DNA from: Bacteroidota bacterium
GTDB taxonomy: Bacteria > Bacteroidota > Bacteroidia > Bacteroidales > JACABE01
NCBI GenBank assembly: GCA_013377005.1
Contig: JACABE010000006.1
Coordinates: 1-64,000, forward strand
Direction: 5' to 3'
Length of the DNA stretch: 64,000 nucleotides
A program made the position numbers and the translations under genes. A model generated the notes under the pieces. That model saw only the letters and a program-made list of their open reading frames with translations, was not told the DNA's origin and ran no database searches. Shown here piece after piece: positions 61,973-64,000 of this stretch (positions within the stretch are counted from its first letter, which is position 1; each line of letters starts with the position of its first letter).

Positions 61973-63613
61973 ATGAAAAAAAGGAATAGTTTTTTAATTA
62001 CAATAATTTGTTTTTTTTTACTTGTATTTAATCATGGATTAGTTAGTGCTCAAACTTTTACTGAAATTTTGGGAAGACCCACTAATAATTCAATAACAGT
62101 TAGTATTTTATTCAATCAAAGTGTCAGTTTGTATGTAGAATACGGAATCCAGCCTGGAATTTATCCTAATTCCACTGCAGTAATCACAAGCACTGCAAAC
62201 ATACCTGACGAAATAGATATGACAAACTTAAATCCAAATACAAAATACTATTACCGTTGTCGTTATCATACTAGCAGTAGTTCAACATTTTTGGCTGGTA
62301 CAGAACATTCGTTCTACACACAGCGTGCAGCAGGTAGTACTTTTACTTTTACCATCGAAGCTGATGAACATCTATATGATAAAAAGGGAGTTAAAAGTAT
62401 TTATCAGATTTGTCTCAATAATCAAGCAGAAGATAAACCCGATTTTATGCTATCTTTAGGTGATATTTTTGGTGATGATCATTATGTTTCAACTATGACT
62501 TCTGGTAAATCAGATACACTTCACAGAAATTATTTACCTTTTATTGGAAGTATTTGTCATTCAATTCCTTTTTATATTTGTTTGGGAAACCATGAGGGTG
62601 AATTTGATTATTATCTGGCTCAAAATCCACCTAATAATATTGCTGTTTGGGGTACACTATTCCGCAAAATGTATTATCCTAATCCTTTCCCAAATAATTT
62701 TTATACAGGTAATACTGATGTTGAACCGTATAGCATGGGAAATCCTGAGAATTATTATGCTTGGAAATGGGGTAATGCCTTATTTGTCGTAATGGATGTT
62801 TACAGAGATCAATGCGATACTTCAGCTAAACCCACTAACTGGAATTGGTCATTGGGTTTACCTCAATATACATGGCTGAAAAATACTTTAGAAAATAGCA
62901 CTGCACAGTATAAATTTGTTTTTGCACATCATGTTTCAGGTCAAGGAAGAGGTGCAGCAGTTCAGTCAAAATTATTCGAATGGGGAGGTTATGAACAAAA
63001 TGGAAACTATACTTTTAATACTAAACGTCCGGGTTGGGCAAAGCCAATACATCAATTGTTTGTTGATAATGGAGTTAATATTTTCTTTCAAGGTCACGAT
63101 CATTTGTTTGCTCATGAAATATTGGATGGTGTAATTTATCAGGAAACACCAATGCCCAGTGACTCTACTTATGAAATCGGGATGCTGGCAAACGCTGATG
63201 CCTATACTTCAGATACAATTGGAGGAACAGGTCATCTCAGAGTAACTGTTTCTCCAACCTGTGTAAAAGTTGATTTTGTTAGAGCTTATCTTCCAGCCGA
63301 TACTTTAAGTGGATTACATCACAATGGAGAAGTTGCATTTAGTTATACTATAGGGAATTGCAGCTCTTCTATTAACGAAAAGTCAGTTATGGAGGTAAAT
63401 TTGTTTCCAAATCCGGCTAAAGATAACCTCTATGTTCAGATTCCTGAAAATATTGATAATTATTTGATTAAGCTATATAATGCTTTTGGTCAAATACTTT
63501 TGCAAACAAAATCTACCAATATTGATATTCATAATTTCCCAAATGGTATTTATATATTAAGCCTTGAAAGTAAAAACTTTAAAACAAATAAAAAATTAAT
63601 TATTAATAGATAA
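61973..63613 (+). CDS. secreted metallophosphoesterase with T9SS sorting domain (copy 1)
   Basis: The 546-residue protein has a signal peptide of about 27 residues (ending VSAQ). Residues ~28-125 form a fibronectin III-like purple acid phosphatase N-terminal domain (LNPNTKYYYRCRY). A calcineurin-like phosphoesterase domain follows, with its metal motifs in order: DEHLYDKKG, LSLGDIFGDD, LGNHEGEF, FAHHVSG and FQGHDHLFAH. The last ~80 residues (VNLFPNPAKDNLYVQIPENI, IKLYNAFGQILL, FPNGIYILSLESKN) are a type A T9SS sorting domain. The protein should be a surface or released phosphatase or phosphodiesterase. A paralog begins 33 bases downstream. Confidence 0.92.
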   Translation: MKKRNSFLITIICFFLLVFNHGLVSAQTFTEILGRPTNNSITVSILFNQSVSLYVEYGIQPGIYPNSTAVITSTANIPDEIDMTNLNPNTKYYYRCRYHTSSSSTFLAGTEHSFYTQRAAGSTFTFTIEADEHLYDKKGVKSIYQICLNNQAEDKPDFMLSLGDIFGDDHYVSTMTSGKSDTLHRNYLPFIGSICHSIPFYICLGNHEGEFDYYLAQNPPNNIAVWGTLFRKMYYPNPFPNNFYTGNTDVEPYSMGNPENYYAWKWGNALFVVMDVYRDQCDTSAKPTNWNWSLGLPQYTWLKNTLENSTAQYKFVFAHHVSGQGRGAAVQSKLFEWGGYEQNGNYTFNTKRPGWAKPIHQLFVDNGVNIFFQGHDHLFAHEILDGVIYQETPMPSDSTYEIGMLANADAYTSDTIGGTGHLRVTVSPTCVKVDFVRAYLPADTLSGLHHNGEVAFSYTIGNCSSSINEKSVMEVNLFPNPAKDNLYVQIPENIDNYLIKLYNAFGQILLQTKSTNIDIHNFPNGIYILSLESKNFKTNKKLIINR

Positions 63614-63646
63614 AGCAGTATATTTAAACAAATAAAAACATGCATT

Positions 63647-64000
63647 ATGAAGAAAGTACATATATTTTTATTTTTATTTTTATCGGTTAATTTAACTTTT
63701 AGTCAAAACTTCACAGAGATACTTGGCAGACCAACAAATACTTCAATTACAATGAACATTTTGTTTGACCAACAAGTAGATGTTTTTTGGGAATATGGTA
63801 CTACATCTGGTGTATATTCAAATTCTACTACTACTTTAGTTGCAAATGCAAATGTTCCTCTTGAAACAGATTTTATAAACTTACAAACAGATACAAAATA
63901 TTATTATCGTACAAGATACCGTACAAATGGTAGTTCATCAGCTTTTTTGGCTGGTACTGAACATAGTTTTCATACACCAAGACCAGCTGGAAGCGCATTT
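63647..64000 (+). CDS. secreted metallophosphoesterase (copy 2), cut by window end
   Basis: 118 codons of an open frame run to the end of the window. MKKVHIFLFLFLSVNLTFSQ is a signal peptide. NFTEILGRPTNTSITMNILFDQQ, the TKYYYRTRYRTN segment and FLAGTEHSFHTPRPAGSAF match copy 1 at the same positions (NFTEILGRPTNNSI, TKYYYRCRYHTS, FLAGTEHSFYTQRAAGSTF), so it is a tandem duplicate. The catalytic domain lies beyond the edge. The 33-base gap makes co-transcription likely. Confidence 0.9.
   Translation, partial: MKKVHIFLFLFLSVNLTFSQNFTEILGRPTNTSITMNILFDQQVDVFWEYGTTSGVYSNSTTTLVANANVPLETDFINLQTDTKYYYRTRYRTNGSSSAFLAGTEHSFHTPRPAGSAF

Noticed and set aside
1-64000. CRISPR array, prophage, toxin-antitoxin or restriction system
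   Set aside because: Reading both strands, I found no repeat-spacer array, phage structural gene, paired small toxin/antitoxin frames, or restriction or methylase motifs apart from the class I methyltransferase at 27 kb, which has no partner.

Overview
The window is a low-GC chromosomal segment from a member of the Bacteroidota, probably an uncultured or free-living lineage in or near Bacteroidia. The evidence is: promoters of the Bacteroidota form (TTTG, about 19 bases, then TAnnTTTG); few Shine-Dalgarno sites; three large secreted proteins ending in type IX secretion (T9SS) type A sorting domains; a two-Cys-poor DksA-like protein of the Bacteroidota type; a long plant/Chlamydia-like IspG; an IleRS of the eukaryote-like type 2; and the conserved gene row dut - nucleotidyltransferase - TPR lipoprotein - DUF4292-like lipoprotein - EnvC-like protein. 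No phage, CRISPR array, restriction system or obvious defence island is present. Most of the segment is core genome with a few accessory insertions.

Layout. 1-600: an IS200/IS605-type insertion sequence with hairpin ends. 0.86-5.1 kb (minus strand): ECF sigma factor with a His-rich membrane partner, a membrane-anchored metallo-beta-lactamase-fold hydrolase, endonuclease III and an MFS transporter. 5.3-9.8 kb: a possible 48-residue membrane peptide, folE, a PAP2 phosphatase and a 911-residue envelope protein with a propeller-like C-terminus. 10.1-14.7 kb: metG, tRNA-Arg(CCU) and a secreted trypsin-fold protease. 15-20.6 kb: dut, a sugar nucleotidyltransferase and the envelope cluster of TPR lipoprotein, DUF4292-like lipoprotein and EnvC-like murein hydrolase activator. 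21-24.3 kb: an orphan radical SAM protein and ispG. 24.6-26.8 kb: ATP sulfurylase cysDN. 27-28.9 kb: a methyltransferase and a small conserved protein. 29-34.5 kb (minus): hppA, tilS, a DUF4369-like lipoprotein and lpxH. 34.9-40.9 kb (plus): bifunctional nuclease, nucleoside transporter, RlpA-SPOR, thyA, lipA, lipB and folA, then a 55-residue ferredoxin. 40.9-46.3 kb (minus): rplU-rpmA, then serS, a membrane protein, a TPR protein and rsmA. 46.4-49.5 kb: a choice-of-anchor-L adhesin-like protein, an aldehyde dehydrogenase and tRNA-Gln(UUG). 49.6-54 kb (minus): ileS, the DksA-like gene and lspA. 54.2-55.6 kb: a frameshifted gene and an unknown membrane-anchored protein. 55.7-61.5 kb: gpmA and lgt (minus), then M23 peptidase, dxr, rseP and a CMD-family protein (plus). 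62-64 kb: two tandem secreted metallophosphoesterases, the second cut by the window edge.

Shared themes are envelope and lipoprotein biogenesis (lgt, lspA, lpxH, rseP, EnvC-like, RlpA, M23), isoprenoid synthesis by the MEP pathway (dxr, ispG), folate/thymidylate metabolism (folE, folA, thyA, dut, nucleoside uptake) and translation (metG, ileS, serS, tilS, rsmA, L21/L27, two tRNAs). I found no complete novel multi-gene system. The best leads are the GIHH active-site signature in IleRS, the orphan radical SAM protein, the promoter/terminator overlap between hppA and tilS, the 911-residue propeller-like protein, the tandem phosphoesterases and the frameshifted gene at 54.2 kb.
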